The notes beneath the pieces are model-generated. The model made no database searches and was not told the origin of the DNA. It saw only the letters and a program-made list of their open reading frames with translations. Both the position numbers and the translations under genes were made by a program. Shown one piece after another: positions 1 through 10,821 of a stretch of 64,000 nucleotides of DNA; positions within the stretch are counted from its first letter, which is position 1; each line of letters opens with the position of its first letter. Origin of the DNA: Akebia trifoliata (Eukaryota > Streptophyta > Magnoliopsida > Ranunculales > Lardizabalaceae). The DNA lies in contig CM030706.1 of assembly GCA_017979445.1 (NCBI GenBank), positions 22,337,884-22,401,883 on the forward strand, read 5' to 3'.

Positions 1-267
1 ATACACACTATTCAAACATTACAATAGTTTTACTCAAATTATTATATATGCAATAGAAACATTATAAAATTCGTTCAAATAATATAAGTAATTGTTTACA
101 ATTTTGATTAGGCTCATATAAATTCCTAAAGCCAAAAAATAGAAATCTCGAGAAAAAAAAAGCTTTTATTAGCACCCGACCTTTTACTTCTTCTGAGCCA
201 TTCACTTATTTTGTTTAGAATTTTTCTTGAAATGTGCACAACTTTTGTAAAACTTTCGATTTCTATA
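1..267. other. AT-rich sequence without recognisable features
   Basis: No credible reading frame, RNA gene or repeat boundary is visible. The stretch is AT-rich and may be the edge of a feature outside the window. Confidence 0.4.
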
Positions 268-502
268 CAATTTTCATTTTAATTCCCAAAACATGTTTTC
301 TAGTGAGTTCACTAGTAGGTATTCTAATTTAAAGTGACGATCTTGTTGATAAAAAAAGTGATGGTCTCGCTGGTAAATTTAAAGAAAAATATCCTCATTT
401 TTTAACGATGAGATTGTTGGTAATTATCATCAAAATCACCACTTTAAATTATAATACCTACCAACGACTCACTCGAAAACATGTTTTGGGAATTAAAATT
501 GT
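268..502. mobile_element. Hairpin MITE (long terminal inverted repeats)
   Basis: The left arm (about 268-346) and the right arm (about 437-502) are inverted copies of each other. Both contain ATTCCCAAAACATG next to an AT-rich end and both run on to a shared TTTAAAGTG block. The arms are about 70 bp with some mismatches and a left-arm insertion of about 8 bp near the tip. No ORF lies between them. This is the structure of a non-autonomous hairpin MITE; superfamily and target site duplication are unclear. A related arm lies at about 20919-21005. Confidence 0.6.
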
Positions 503-1196
503 AGAAGATAAAAGCTGTAGTAGATTTAGATCATACACATGTCCATATCTTATCTAAGGTAAACAGTAGGAGAAAAAGGCAAGATTCCATAAAGATGGTA
601 CCCAGATCGGTTAGACTGTCTAGTCTTACTCGGTTGTAGAACAAAGTAAGGCCAGACTCTTTCTCTCATGTCAGAGCAACATAGAACTGGCAAGTCTACG
701 CAAATCCCATTCTACACCTTAACCTTTGAAGCATAAAGGGGAAATCCCAAGAATCCAGGAATGTGAAGAAGAACAATTCTAATTCAATTGAGATTCCTTT
801 GATCATAGAATTCTCTATGATCAAATCCTAGATTGGCAAGAGTCGAAGAGGAAATTTCTATTATAGGGGAAACCCTATATAAAAAAGAAAAGAGAAATCG
901 AGAGCAAAAGGATCCTTGGCAATTACCACACTGGTATTAGTAGACAACGGGAGGAGTAAGGGACAAATCATCGGAGCCATAGAGCAAAGTTGCTAAAGGT
1001 AAACCCAGAATTACCTCTACAAAAATGAATAGTGTATTAGACTTAGAATTTCATCATATTCAACACACGAAATGGTAATTTACCCTTTTTCTTCTTATTT
1101 GGGGTGTAAAAAAGTTTGGATGTCAATAATAGTTCTATACAAAATTTAAGGGATTTTTCTCAAAACACGAGCACCATAAGACCAAATTCTGGTTTC
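503..1196 (+). other. Promoter-like or LTR-like stretch with TATA box
   Basis: There is no coding potential. At 870-884 an AAACCCTA telo-box-like motif runs straight into a TATATAAAA box. Around 524-548 the sequence resembles the start of the Tat LTR near 57746-57770 (both have ATACAC.TGTCCA after AGA.CA). It may be a degraded Tat-type LTR. This is an inference from short similarity only. Confidence 0.25.
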
Positions 1197-1201
1197 AATA
1201 C

Positions 1202-1574
1202 TGTAACACCCCGTACTACAATGTGTCAATATTGTCCCCAGTTAGTCGCCACGTGGCCTGGGGTTTTGTTTCTGGTACATAACCAAGTCACGCCCAAAAG
1301 GCCTCGACACAGTTCAGTGGTAGCTTGGCATTTATTAATACTTCAACACCCACTTCCTGAGCGATGTGGGACTAAACCCCTTACCCCGAGGCTGTGCTCC
1401 CAGGCTTGGGCTCTCATCCCCTTTGGCTACACAAGTCCTCATGTGAGCAAGCAATCCCCCCACCATGCAGGGGCAAGGCTCTGATACCAACTATAGTGCC
1501 CCGCCCTATATTGTGTCAATATTGTCCCCAGTTAGTAGTCACGTGGCCTAGGGCTTTGTTTCTAGCACGTGACC
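1202..1574 (-). mobile_element. TRIM array, left part (LTR - internal - split LTR)
   Basis: This is a terminal-repeat retrotransposon in miniature on the minus strand. An LTR copy spans 1202-1383 (plus-strand TGTAAC at one end, CCCCTTA at the other). The internal segment 1384-1491 holds a primer binding site complementary to initiator tRNA-Met (minus strand TTGGTATCAGAGCC, 1477-1490). The polypurine side (minus GGGG) abuts the LTR at 1384-1387. A second LTR starts at 1492 and is cut at 1574 by the Athila insertion; it resumes at 12021. Elements this short encode no protein and depend on proteins of full-length elements. The ORFs across it are spurious. Confidence 0.8.
1570..1574. repeat. Target site duplication of the Athila element (left)
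   Basis: TGACC here matches TGACC at 12016-12020. The 5-bp duplication frames the Athila element exactly and comes from the TRIM LTR, whose other copies read GTGACCAAGTCACG at this point. Confidence 0.85.
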
Positions 1575-2770
1575 TAATGAGACTATCGTTGTTCTTCTCA
1601 CCGGAGTTAATAATAATCTTACTTTTACATTACTTGTGGGGCAAGTAGGGGATCGAACCCAAGAGAAAGGAGGAATATAGTTAAGCTAAGAAGATAAAAT
1701 GCAAATTAACTAAAAGGAATTAAAACTGTTTTTCTTTGTATTTTTAAACTTATAAGAAAATGTAAAATTGCTAGAAAATAAACTAAAGTAAATGAAATTA
1801 AAAGCAAGTAAACTTATGAAATTAAAACACCATTGGAAGTGGATCTACCTAGAACATATTGATGAGTAATTCCTAGTTTCTAGCCTTTTTATAACTCAAT
1901 CGTAAGGGCTTGGTGTTAGCTCCTTAGATCGGAAAGTTTTGCAAATGAAATGAAATAAGGGAACATAAACAAAGTAGAATTCTTTGAAAACTTCCTACTA
2001 CCAATTATCTAGTTTAAGCATACTTTATCTTGATCTAATCTAAGCATAAAGTATCTATATTAAGAATAAAAGGTGCAAAAAACTTAAAGAGAACTCATAA
2101 GCATTTTAAATAAAAGAAAGGCATGAAATTAGAAATAACAAAAGAACTTGCTCTAGGCTTTTCCACTCTCCAATGGAGGGGAACTTAGCCTAATGTCATT
2201 GCAAGAGAGGGAAGATAAGAGATGAAATAACTTTTCTTCATTTCATGGAGAAACTTACAACTTCTTCTTCTTCTACTTCTTACAAGACTATTTAGCCAAA
2301 AGAAAATAACTAGAAAATGAAAATACAAAAAATAAGAGAATAGGCTAAGAGCCTTAGATTAAAGGAGTCTTGGATAAGAGAACCAAGATGGGACCCTTTC
2401 TCTAGAAATGGAGGCTCTATTTATAGAGAAAAATGTGTGTAGAAGAGTCTAAAAGTAGCCTCCACTTTTCTTTGCACAAAAAGACAAAAGAGAAGAATAT
2501 GAGTTAAGGATTAGGACATTCCAAAGTGGGCCCAAATGCTTTTGTCTTGAGATTTTGATTCAAAATTGTTGATTTTCTACACAAAAAACACACGTAATTA
2601 GATTTATCTAGTAAATGAATTTATTTATATATAATTAAGCCTAATTAATATGCAACATGGTGTTTTGAGGCTTAACATGATTATTACCTTAATATGGAGA
2701 AATAGGTACAAAAATCAAGATAAATAATCGAAAAATGTGCGTATAATTGAGTGTTTGGAGACACTCATCA
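1575..2770 (-). repeat. Athila 3' LTR
   Basis: About 1.2 kb, matching 10822-12015 along its full length. On the minus strand it has a TATA box (CTATAAATAG, plus 2417-2426). The terminal TG has mutated to TA on the outer edge at 1575. It ends at CTCATCA, next to the polypurine tract. Confidence 0.9.
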
Positions 2771-2784
2771 CACCCCCAAACTTA
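2771..2784 (-). other. Athila polypurine tract
   Basis: On the minus strand TAAGTTTGGGGGTG directly precedes the 3' LTR. This purine run primes plus-strand DNA synthesis in LTR retroelements. Confidence 0.75.
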
Positions 2785-4021
2785 CCTTTTTCTAGTCCCT
2801 AGAAAATAAAACTACCACTTTCGCAGGCACCTCGACTGCATTTAGCGAATGCAGCAAGCCCTTGAACCGCTAGGTTACCCCTAGTGGACGAGTTTGACTC
2901 GTGAGGGTTTGCAAAAAATATACCCACAAAATTTAAAAATAACTTTGAAGTAAAAATAGTCAAAATCAAAACTTATATTGAAAAGCACAAGTCTTTTTTT
3001 TTCAATCAATTGAAAGTATTGCTTGGTATAGAGTCCCAACCCTTATTTCTCTACGACAAAACTTATACTTAAATTGACCTTTGAGTGATAGTGGTTCTAA
3101 CTCAGAAATTTAAGAGATTTGATTTCCTAGAATGAGTTTAAACCTTCTAACTACTCAAGAGTAGCTGGAGTAACTTAGGGTTTGATTCTAAACTTAGCAT
3201 CCTGTCTGGGGTAATGAGAAGTGTGGATATTGACTTTAATACCTCTCAGGGGCTTTATCTGTGATATTCCAGTATACTCACATTTTTACACTTGATGGCT
3301 TTCACCCTACTAAAACTTTACATAAACTTTTGGATCTTTGAATTTTTTTTTTTTTTTAATTACTTCTTCACTCTTTTTCTAAGAAAAGTAAGTAGCCCTT
3401 TTCAAGGTACCCAGTCTAATTCAATGGTTGTTGTATAAGGTGTATACAACCCAGTTTTATTTTTCTTCTAATCAGCCAACCAATTGAACAAGGAAGTCAA
3501 AGTTCATCAAACCCAGTTTTTCCATAAACTCTAGGTAGAAAGAAGGTAACAAGCTCTCTTAATACAATCTCGACTCTTGGTAACCTTATTAGAAGTGACT
3601 ATAAACCAAAAGATAACTTTGCTCTAACTTTTGCCTAAGAGAAACACAAATGGGGACTCCAGATCATAACTTCCAATGAAAGACTGATTAAATATTTTTG
3701 ACCAAGTGCTTAAAGATACAAGCTAAGATTTTGAGCAAAATACAACAAAGTCGTCAATTTTTTTTTTTTAAATAAAAGAAGAAAATAATAAGTGGAAATC
3801 CGACCCATACACCCCCAAACTTAAACATTATATTGTCATCAATATTTCAACATATACATGCAAGGGTAAAATTGAAATTGACAAAATGAAATGAAGTGGG
3901 TTAGATAGCACCTAAGAAAGACCTTACAGTCCTGTTGATATTTAACACAATGTCCCCTGAAACGTGTAGGTTGCCTCCTAGAAGCGTTAAGTTTAACGTC
4001 TTTAGCCAGACGAAAACAAAG
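2785..4021 (-). other. Athila 3' noncoding region with a second polypurine tract
   Basis: About 1.2 kb lies between integrase and the 3' LTR, where Athila elements often carry an env-like ORF. No convincing ORF remains here. The 14-base polypurine motif of the LTR border is repeated exactly at 3810-3823 (minus strand TAAGTTTGGGGGTG), just downstream of integrase. An internal second PPT is known in some Athila elements and may prime plus-strand synthesis at a second site. Confidence 0.5.
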
Positions 4022-5259
4022 TTAATTTTGATAAACGAGGTCATCGAGGAGAAGAACTTCCTCATGCGGAACATACTCGAGAAAATGTTTGAGACGTTGG
4101 CCATTCACTTTGAAAGTGGATCCATCCTTAGGATTAAGGACTTCAACAGCACCATGGGGGTAGACTGTTTGGATAATATATGGACCAGTCCATCGAGACT
4201 TAAGTTTTCCTGGAAAAAGGTGGAGTCTGTTATCATACAACAAAACTCTTTGATTAGGAATGAAATTCCTCCTAAGAATATGCCTATCGTGAAAGAATTT
4301 GGTACGCTCTTTGTACCTTTTGGCACAATCATACGAGTCATTTCTAATCTCTTCTAACTCGTCTAGTTGTAACTTTTGCTTCTCACCGGCTTTATCAAAA
4401 TCAAAGTTGAGGCGCTTGATCGCCCAATATGCACGATGCTCCAGTTCTACAGGGAGATGGCAGGCCTTGCCAAAAACTAACCGGTAGAGAGACATCCCTA
4501 TGGGTGTCTTGAATGCAGTCCTATAGGCCTAGAGTGAATCACTCAATCTGAAAGACCAATCTTTCCTTGAAGGATTGACTGTCTTTTCTAAGATAGTCTT
4601 TATTTTCCTGTTAGAAATCTCCACTTGTCTACTTGTTTGTGGGTGGTAAGGTGTGGCAACCTTATGCGTTATGAGGTATTTCTTCATTAATGCAGCAAAG
4701 ATCTTGTTGCAAAAATGCGATCCACCATCACTTATGATAGCTCTCGGAGTACCGAATCTTGAAAAAATCGTCTCCTTGATGAATTTTATCACAACCTTGT
4801 AATCGTTAGTTTTACATGCCACAGCTTCGACCCATTTTGACACATAGTCAACGGCAACTAGGATGTATTGGTAACCCTGGGAAATAGGAAAGGGTCCCAT
4901 GAAGTCTATACCCCACACGTCAAAATTTTCGATGATCAGGATAGGATTTTGAGGCATTTCATTTCTCGTAGAAATTTTTCTAATCTCTGACATCTATCAC
5001 AAGATTTGCTAAACTCGTGGGCATCACGAAAAATACTAGGCCAGAAAAAATCGCATTGTAAGATTTTCATAGCGGTCTTCTTACCACTGAAGTGTCCTCC
5101 GCAGGCATGATTATGGCAAAACTCTAGGATATTGACTTGCTCACAGGTTGGAATACAACGTCTAATGATTTGATCGGGACAATACTTAAATAAGTATGGC
5201 TCATCCCAGAAATACCATTTTATTTTCGACAAAAGAGAAAGTTTCTCTTGGCTAGTCAT
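4022..5259 (-). pseudogene. Athila integrase (broken)
   Basis: The region encodes the integrase part of pol. The N-terminal zinc-binding HHCC domain is at 5259-4990, with CHNHACGGH and CDRC visible. The catalytic core follows at about 4993-4529: the two Asp residues sit in GIDFMG and SDGG, and the Glu in RQVEISNR. The C-terminal part, 4495-4022, has [13 protein letters not shown] and SRWTGPYI. A frameshift near 4985-4993 separates the zinc domain from the core, and an in-frame TAG at 4529-4531 replaces a Trp codon. The frame upstream is also cut by a stop at 5323-5325. It is a decayed copy in otherwise typical order. Confidence 0.85.
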
Positions 5260-5322
5260 TTCGATTGGGAATTGACCTGTAACTAGGTAGTTGACAATGT
5301 CCGCATACCATGGAGCATTGGC

Positions 5323-7713
5323 TTAAGAGATTTGCATAAGTTGCTCATCGGAAAAGGATTCAGAGATGGGTAAGGACTCCTCAGATGGCTTGTTAACTAT
5401 CCTAGACAAGTGATCAGCTACGACATTTTCTGCCCCTTTTTTGTCTTGGATCTCGAGATCAAACTCTTGTAGAAGTAGAATACAACGGATTAACCTTGCT
5501 TTAGCGTCTTTCTTTGATAGAAGGTACTTCAATGCTGCGTAGTCTGTGTAGATCACGACTTTAGATCCTATGAGGTAGGGACGGAATTTTTCAATGGCAT
5601 AAACCACTGCTAGCATTTCCTCATTTGTTGTAGAGTAGTTAAGTTGAGCATCGTTTAGGGTTTTACTAGCATATTGGATAACATGAGGTTGTTTTTCAAT
5701 TCGCTGACCCAAAACAGCGCCTATTGCATAATCTGAAGCATCGCACATAACTTCGAATGGAATGCTCCAGTTTGGAGGTTGAATAATGGGTGCCGAGGTT
5801 AACTCGGACTTGAGCTTGTTGAACGCAGAGAGACATGACTTTGAAAAATCGAAAGGAACATCCTTTCCCAATAGCTCACATAAAGGCTTCGAGATTTTCT
5901 CGAAATCTTTAATGAATCTACGATAGAAACCCGCATGGCCTAGGAATGACCTAATTTCTTTGACCGTTTTAGGAGGTGGCAATTTTTCGATTAGACCTAC
6001 CTTTGCCTTGTCTACCTCAATCCCCTTAGCAGAAACAATGTGCCCTAACACAATCCCCGATGTTACCATGAAATGGCATTTTTCCCAATTGAGGACTAGA
6101 TTGACCTCTTTGCAACGTACAAGGACCAAAGTCAAGTGATGGAGACATTCCTCAAAACTTGGTCCGAAAATTAAAAAATCGTCCATAAACACTTCGAGAT
6201 ATTTTTCTAGCATATATTTTTTTAGCATGTCAGAAAATATACTCATCATGCACCTTTGAAAAGTAGCGGGTGCATTGCACAATCCAAAAGGCATGCGACG
6301 ATACGCGAAAGTTCCAAAAGAACAAGTGAAAATTATTTTCTCTTGATCAATTGGAGCAACGGGTATCTGGTTGTACCCGGAATAACCATCTAAGAAGCAA
6401 TAGTGAGAATGTCCTGCTAAACGCTCTAACATTTGATCAATGAAAGGTAAGGGGAAATGATTCTTAGGAGTCATCGAGTTGAGTTTTCTATAATCGATAC
6501 ACACTCTCCATCCATTTTGGACTCGAGTAGGGATTAATTCGTTGTCTTGGTTCACTACCACAGTGATACCAAATTTCTTAGGAACTACTTGTATATGACT
6601 CAACCAACGACTGTCAGAGATAGGATAGATAATACCCACATCTAGCAATTTCATTACTTCCATCCGAACCACGTCTTTCATGACAGGATTTAGTCGTCTC
6701 TGAGGTTCTAAGGAAGGCTTAGTGAAATCCTCTAAACGAATGTGGTGCATCACCACAGATGGACTAATTCCCTTGATGTCAGCTATGCTCCAGCCAATAG
6801 CTTCTTGATGTTCTTTTAATACTCTTAACAACTTTTCCTCTTGAACTTCATTGAGGTGAGAAGAAATGATCACAGGCAAGGTTTGATTCATGCCAAGAAA
6901 TGCATATCTCAAGGTCTCTGGAAGCGACTTGAATTCTAATTTTGGAGGCTCGACGTGAAAAGGAACAAGATTGGATGTGTGCACAGGAAGACTTTCAGCT
7001 TTTGCGTGCCACCACACAGAATCTAAGAGTGGAACAGATTCAAGCAAAGTATTGACTATGCTTATAGACTCTTCAAAGTCCAAGTCATGGCCAAAGTGAG
7101 GCAAACATTTCGTTAGGGGATCAGAGTACCCTAACTCTTGATACATTTGATTAACTAGCGTATCTATCATGTTCACTTCTTCCATACCATCATCTAAAAC
7201 AATTCCTTGGAAATTGTGGAAGACGTTAAGTTTCACTTTCATATCCCCAAATGCTAAAGTCATAATTCCGTTTCTACAACGAATGACTGCGTCAGACGTG
7301 GCTAAGAATGGACGTCCTAAGATGATAGGAATATGACTGTTCGAATTGATGACTGGCTCTGTGTCTAAGACAACAAAGTCAACAGGGAAATAAAAATCTT
7401 TGACTTTAACTATCACATCCTCAACTATACCTTTTGGAATTTTTATGGACCTATCGACTAGACTCAACGTGATATCGGTGGGTTTCAAAACCTCCAAACC
7501 TAATTGTTTATAAACTGAATATGGTAAAAGGTTCACACTAGCCCCTAAGTCTAAGAGACATTTTTCGACCACTTGATTTCTAATATAAATGACAATTGTC
7601 GGACATCCAGGATCCTTAAATTTTGGTGCAATTATTTGTTGAATGAGAGACGAAGCTTGGGCTGCCATGATGACTTCCCAAGGAAATGGTGTTTTCCATT
7701 TAGCTGTGGTCAA
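5323..7713 (-). CDS. Athila pol fragment: protease, reverse transcriptase, RNase H
   Basis: An uninterrupted 796-codon frame. The aspartic protease is at about residues 30-175, with LLDLGASVNLLP at the active site and the IILGRPFL block. The reverse transcriptase is at about 330-560: it has YRKLN, MPFGLCNAPATFQRCM and the catalytic FMDD. RNase H follows at about 640-770, with the catalytic Asp in VMCDAS and YTDYAALKYL, where Athila usually has His rather than Tyr. The fragment ends at a TAA (5323-5325) inside what was one gag-pol frame; the same frame reads on into integrase. The upstream part shares the frame but has three stops (8026, 7960-7962, 7744-7746). The first Met is only the first after the last stop, not a true start. 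Confidence 0.85.
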   Translation of the reverse strand: MTTAKWKTPFPWEVIMAAQASSLIQQIIAPKFKDPGCPTIVIYIRNQVVEKCLLDLGASVNLLPYSVYKQLGLEVLKPTDITLSLVDRSIKIPKGIVEDVIVKVKDFYFPVDFVVLDTEPVINSNSHIPIILGRPFLATSDAVIRCRNGIMTLAFGDMKVKLNVFHNFQGIVLDDGMEEVNMIDTLVNQMYQELGYSDPLTKCLPHFGHDLDFEESISIVNTLLESVPLLDSVWWHAKAESLPVHTSNLVPFHVEPPKLEFKSLPETLRYAFLGMNQTLPVIISSHLNEVQEEKLLRVLKEHQEAIGWSIADIKGISPSVVMHHIRLEDFTKPSLEPQRRLNPVMKDVVRMEVMKLLDVGIIYPISDSRWLSHIQVVPKKFGITVVVNQDNELIPTRVQNGWRVCIDYRKLNSMTPKNHFPLPFIDQMLERLAGHSHYCFLDGYSGYNQIPVAPIDQEKIIFTCSFGTFAYRRMPFGLCNAPATFQRCMMSIFSDMLKKYMLEKYLEVFMDDFLIFGPSFEECLHHLTLVLVRCKEVNLVLNWEKCHFMVTSGIVLGHIVSAKGIEVDKAKVGLIEKLPPPKTVKEIRSFLGHAGFYRRFIKDFEKISKPLCELLGKDVPFDFSKSCLSAFNKLKSELTSAPIIQPPNWSIPFEVMCDASDYAIGAVLGQRIEKQPHVIQYASKTLNDAQLNYSTTNEEMLAVVYAIEKFRPYLIGSKVVIYTDYAALKYLLSKKDAKARLIRCILLLQEFDLEIQDKKGAENVVADHLSRIVNKPSEESLPISESFSDEQLMQIS

Positions 7714-8841
7714 ATCCTTTAGGAATTTTACATAAAAAGGTATCTACTTAATGGCATCTAGGAATGGGATATTGATATGCACATTTTGGAAGACTTCTAA
7801 GACACCCTCAAACTGCTTATCTTTTTTAGAATCTCTAAGGCGATGGAAAAATAGAGCTTTTGAAATTGACAAAATGATGGGAGGATTCTCCAAATCTTTC
7901 TCCTTCTCTTTTGGAGACTCTATGACTTCTTTCTGAACTTTGTCATTCTCTAGGACTTTTTATTCCTTGTCAATAGGTTGGACCTTGTTGTCCACCTTTT
8001 TTCCTGAACGCAAGGTGTGGATAACCTAGACTGAGTCTTGTGGAGCTCCAGAATGGCTTCCTACTTCGTATTGACCTTTCGATCCGTTTGAAATCAAAGG
8101 TTGACCTCTAGGGTTAGGGATAGTCTGACTAGGAAATTGACCTTTCTCTCTCCCACTCAAGGAGAGAGCTAACTGTCCCAACTGAACTTCCATCTTAGCT
8201 ATGGATTGCGCAGTGACCTGGTTAATCTGAGTTTGATTTTGATGGGTTTGCTGTTGAGCTTGGATGAACTGATGTTGTTGTCTCATCAACTCGGCAATCA
8301 TAGATTCTAAAGACGACTATTGTTGGGCAGGCTGCTGGTAATTGGTCATGGGATCTGGTATGATGGCTCTGCAATCTGTAGATTGTTGGGGTTGATAAGG
8401 GACTTGAGGAATAATGGATTGGTTTGTGGAAGAACCAGATTGCCTAGGAAAACTCCTATTATAACCTGACGGACCACTAGATTGAATAGGTTCGTTCTGT
8501 CTGTACGAGAAATTAAGATGAAACCTATTATCTGGGTGATATGTTTGGCTAAAAGAGTTTGGAGTTGGCTTCCTAAAAGTACTATAGCCATTAATCGCAT
8601 TTGCTTGTTCAGCTTTGATTTGAGGCAAGGTGGGACAACACTCGACCAAATGGTCGTTGCCGTCGCATATGACGCACAAAGAACTCGGTTCAACAGTCAC
8701 TTGCGAAATTGTACGAGGGTCTAGGTGAGGTTTGGATGCTGAGATGGTAAAGGCATCTAACTTCTTCGTGAGATTGTTCATTCCACTCACTAGACTAGAC
8801 ATAACATTTTTGAGATCAGGGTCTGCCTTCATTTCATACAT
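7714..8841 (-). pseudogene. Athila gag C-terminal half with zinc knuckle (broken)
   Basis: On the minus strand this continues gag after a frameshift near 8830-8840. It has one zinc knuckle of the CX2CX4HX4C type (CVICDGNDHLVECC), then a long Gln/Asn/Pro-rich region and the coiled-coil-like block typical of Athila gag (AKMEVQLGQLA). A LRSGKK motif near 8000 marks the linker towards protease. In-frame stops lie at 8317-8319, 8026-8028, 7960-7962 and 7744-7746. The frame is the same as that of pol, so gag and pol were one long frame. Confidence 0.75.
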
Positions 8842-9632
8842 GCCTGTCTTTCTAACCAGATCATCTCTATCAAATTCTTCTTGTTAGTACTCCAATTTTG
8901 AGCACTCTCGGCTAACTCTACGAGGAAATCGTACGCTTGGTTGGGAGTCTGGTTCATGAACTGACCTTTATGCATTGACTCGACTAAGGTACGTTGATTC
9001 ATTGTTAATCCTCTATAAAAACTTTGCACCAACTGTGCTTTGTCAATGCCATGGTGTGGGCACTTGACCAATAAATCATTGAATCTTTCCCAAGTTTGGA
9101 AAAATTCATCATCAAGACGGGCTCTAAAATTTCTAATGGAGTCCTTCATTTTCTCAGTTTTGGCCACGGGATAGAATTCGGTCATAAATTTCTTGGATAG
9201 AACATCCCAAGCAGATATGAAATTGGGTGTTAGGGAGTTCAACCACGCAGCTGTGTGGTCTTCCAGGGATAACGGGAACAAAATAAGCTTGATACTCTCC
9301 TCATCTAGATTTTGATTTCTAAAAGTTTGACATATAGTCAAGAATCAATTAAGATGGGTGTAAGGTTGTTCACACTCTAAATCGTGGAACTTAGGGAGCA
9401 TATTAATAGTGGCAGTCCTAATTTCAAACTGAGGTGCATTGTTTAATGGTAAAACAATGCATGTAGAATGAGATGCAGAAGCTGGAGCAAAGAGCTCATT
9501 GAGAGTTCGCTCTCGATCACCCATCATAACTACTGATGGTGTCTTGCGTATCCTACTGATGGTACGTTCGATCTCAGGATCAAATGGTTCTAACACGTTG
9601 TTTTGTGAATGTCTACCAAGCATACAAATCAC
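8829..9632 (-). pseudogene. Athila gag N-terminal half (retrotransposon gag domain, broken)
   Basis: Gag forms the virus-like particle. The gag domain is clear at about 9341-8900: LFPLSLEDHTAAWLNSL, then a KFMTEFYP block and the RFNDLLVKCPHHG block. The N-terminal part (9632-9348) is in the same frame but is cut off by a TAA at 9345-9347. The downstream end runs out of frame near 8830. The ATG at 9630-9632 is a plausible original start. Confidence 0.75.
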
Positions 9633-10799
9633 ACAGTCGATTAAACAATCACGAAAAGAAAAGACTGGACCTAGATAGGTTGCCTAAAGCTAGACAGCTC
9701 CTAACTGAGTAGAAATAGCACAACTAGCCTTCTAACTCACTTCTATGAAGTCAAGTTTGAATCATTCGGATCTCCAGATTGGAGGTGGCACACAATGCAT
9801 AAGCAAGGGCACTCTTAAGTCACCTTTCTTTCTTGAATAAACTGAGTCTATCCCCTTAAAGGGCATGATCTTACTAGATACAAAAAATGACTAAGAAGCG
9901 CAATTGGCACAACTTGAAGCGGAATTTCTTCTATTGAGCTTGTGGGCCCTATAGTCAAGTCTAATTGATTTTAATTAATTTGATTGGTTGACTAGTGAGT
10001 TGATTATCCTAATTAGAGCAAGGAATTGATAATGACTTTCAATCCTTATCTTATCATGCCATCCCTAGGAGAGGGGTGCTCTTTACTACTTAATCAATTA
10101 TTCCAAGTGTGTGTAAATTGGAAAAATAACACACAAAGGCAAGGAGTAACCCACTAGCAAAGAGATGCGTGGGTGTTTCAAGATTACCTCCCATGCTAGA
10201 CAGGGTAAAGACGATTTGAGTCGACTTAGGCCACCAACTCCAATTTTGGTGTGCGAACCTAAGGAGCCGTGACGGTATTGTCCACCCGTCGTCCTTCCTT
10301 AGTCTATAACAATCCAAGCCTTCTTAGATAATTAAAAAAAATTACAAAGAATCTTATACAAGTGTTTCTAAAACAGAAAAATAAACCTAACTAAAGATTC
10401 AAGAAAATTGAAAGACAAAAAGAAAAAAAAATGTTCACTTACAAGAAACAAAACAGAAATGTTAGCAGAAATGATAGTAAACAGACTCAAAAAATAGAAT
10501 CTGACTTACCACAATCTTGCTGACTTTGTCACATTTTATAGAAAATTTCGTTCTACCTCAAATCGATATATTATAATAGATATTCGGAGATCGGAGCAGA
10601 AAGTTACAGTTAGTTTAAGTTCTGTTGTCAAAGGTGAAAAAACAAACGGGAATGACTTTTTTTTTTCTTCTTTATTCTCTCTTAAAACCTCAAAATGCTT
10701 GAACTTATAGAAAGAAACCAAAAGAAAAAAAATAAAATAAAATAAAAATGAAACAAATGAATTTTAAATCAAAACTTATCACTATTATCTTTACCTTTT
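9633..10799 (-). other. Athila leader between PBS and gag
   Basis: This is untranslated leader with no credible ORF. A block at about 9745-9890 resembles the sequence upstream of the unrelated Tat gag at about 48920-49110. Both share GAGGTGGC.CACAAT and AGTCTATCCCCTT, followed by an AAGAAG.GCAATT motif. Confidence 0.6.
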
Positions 10800-10815
10800 C
10801 CCGGCAGCGGCGCCA
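10800..10815 (-). other. Athila primer binding site (tRNA-Asp type)
   Basis: On the minus strand TGGCGCCGCTGCCGGG lies 6 bases downstream of the 5' LTR. It fits the 3' end of plant tRNA-Asp with one mismatch, the usual primer for Athila. Confidence 0.8.
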
Positions 10816-10821
10816 AAATTT

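Noticed and set aside
1116..1648. Open frames across the first TRIM LTRs, and similar ones at 12131-12388 and 20542-21009
   Set aside because: The same sequence appears in several TRIM copies on both strands; TRIMs are noncoding.
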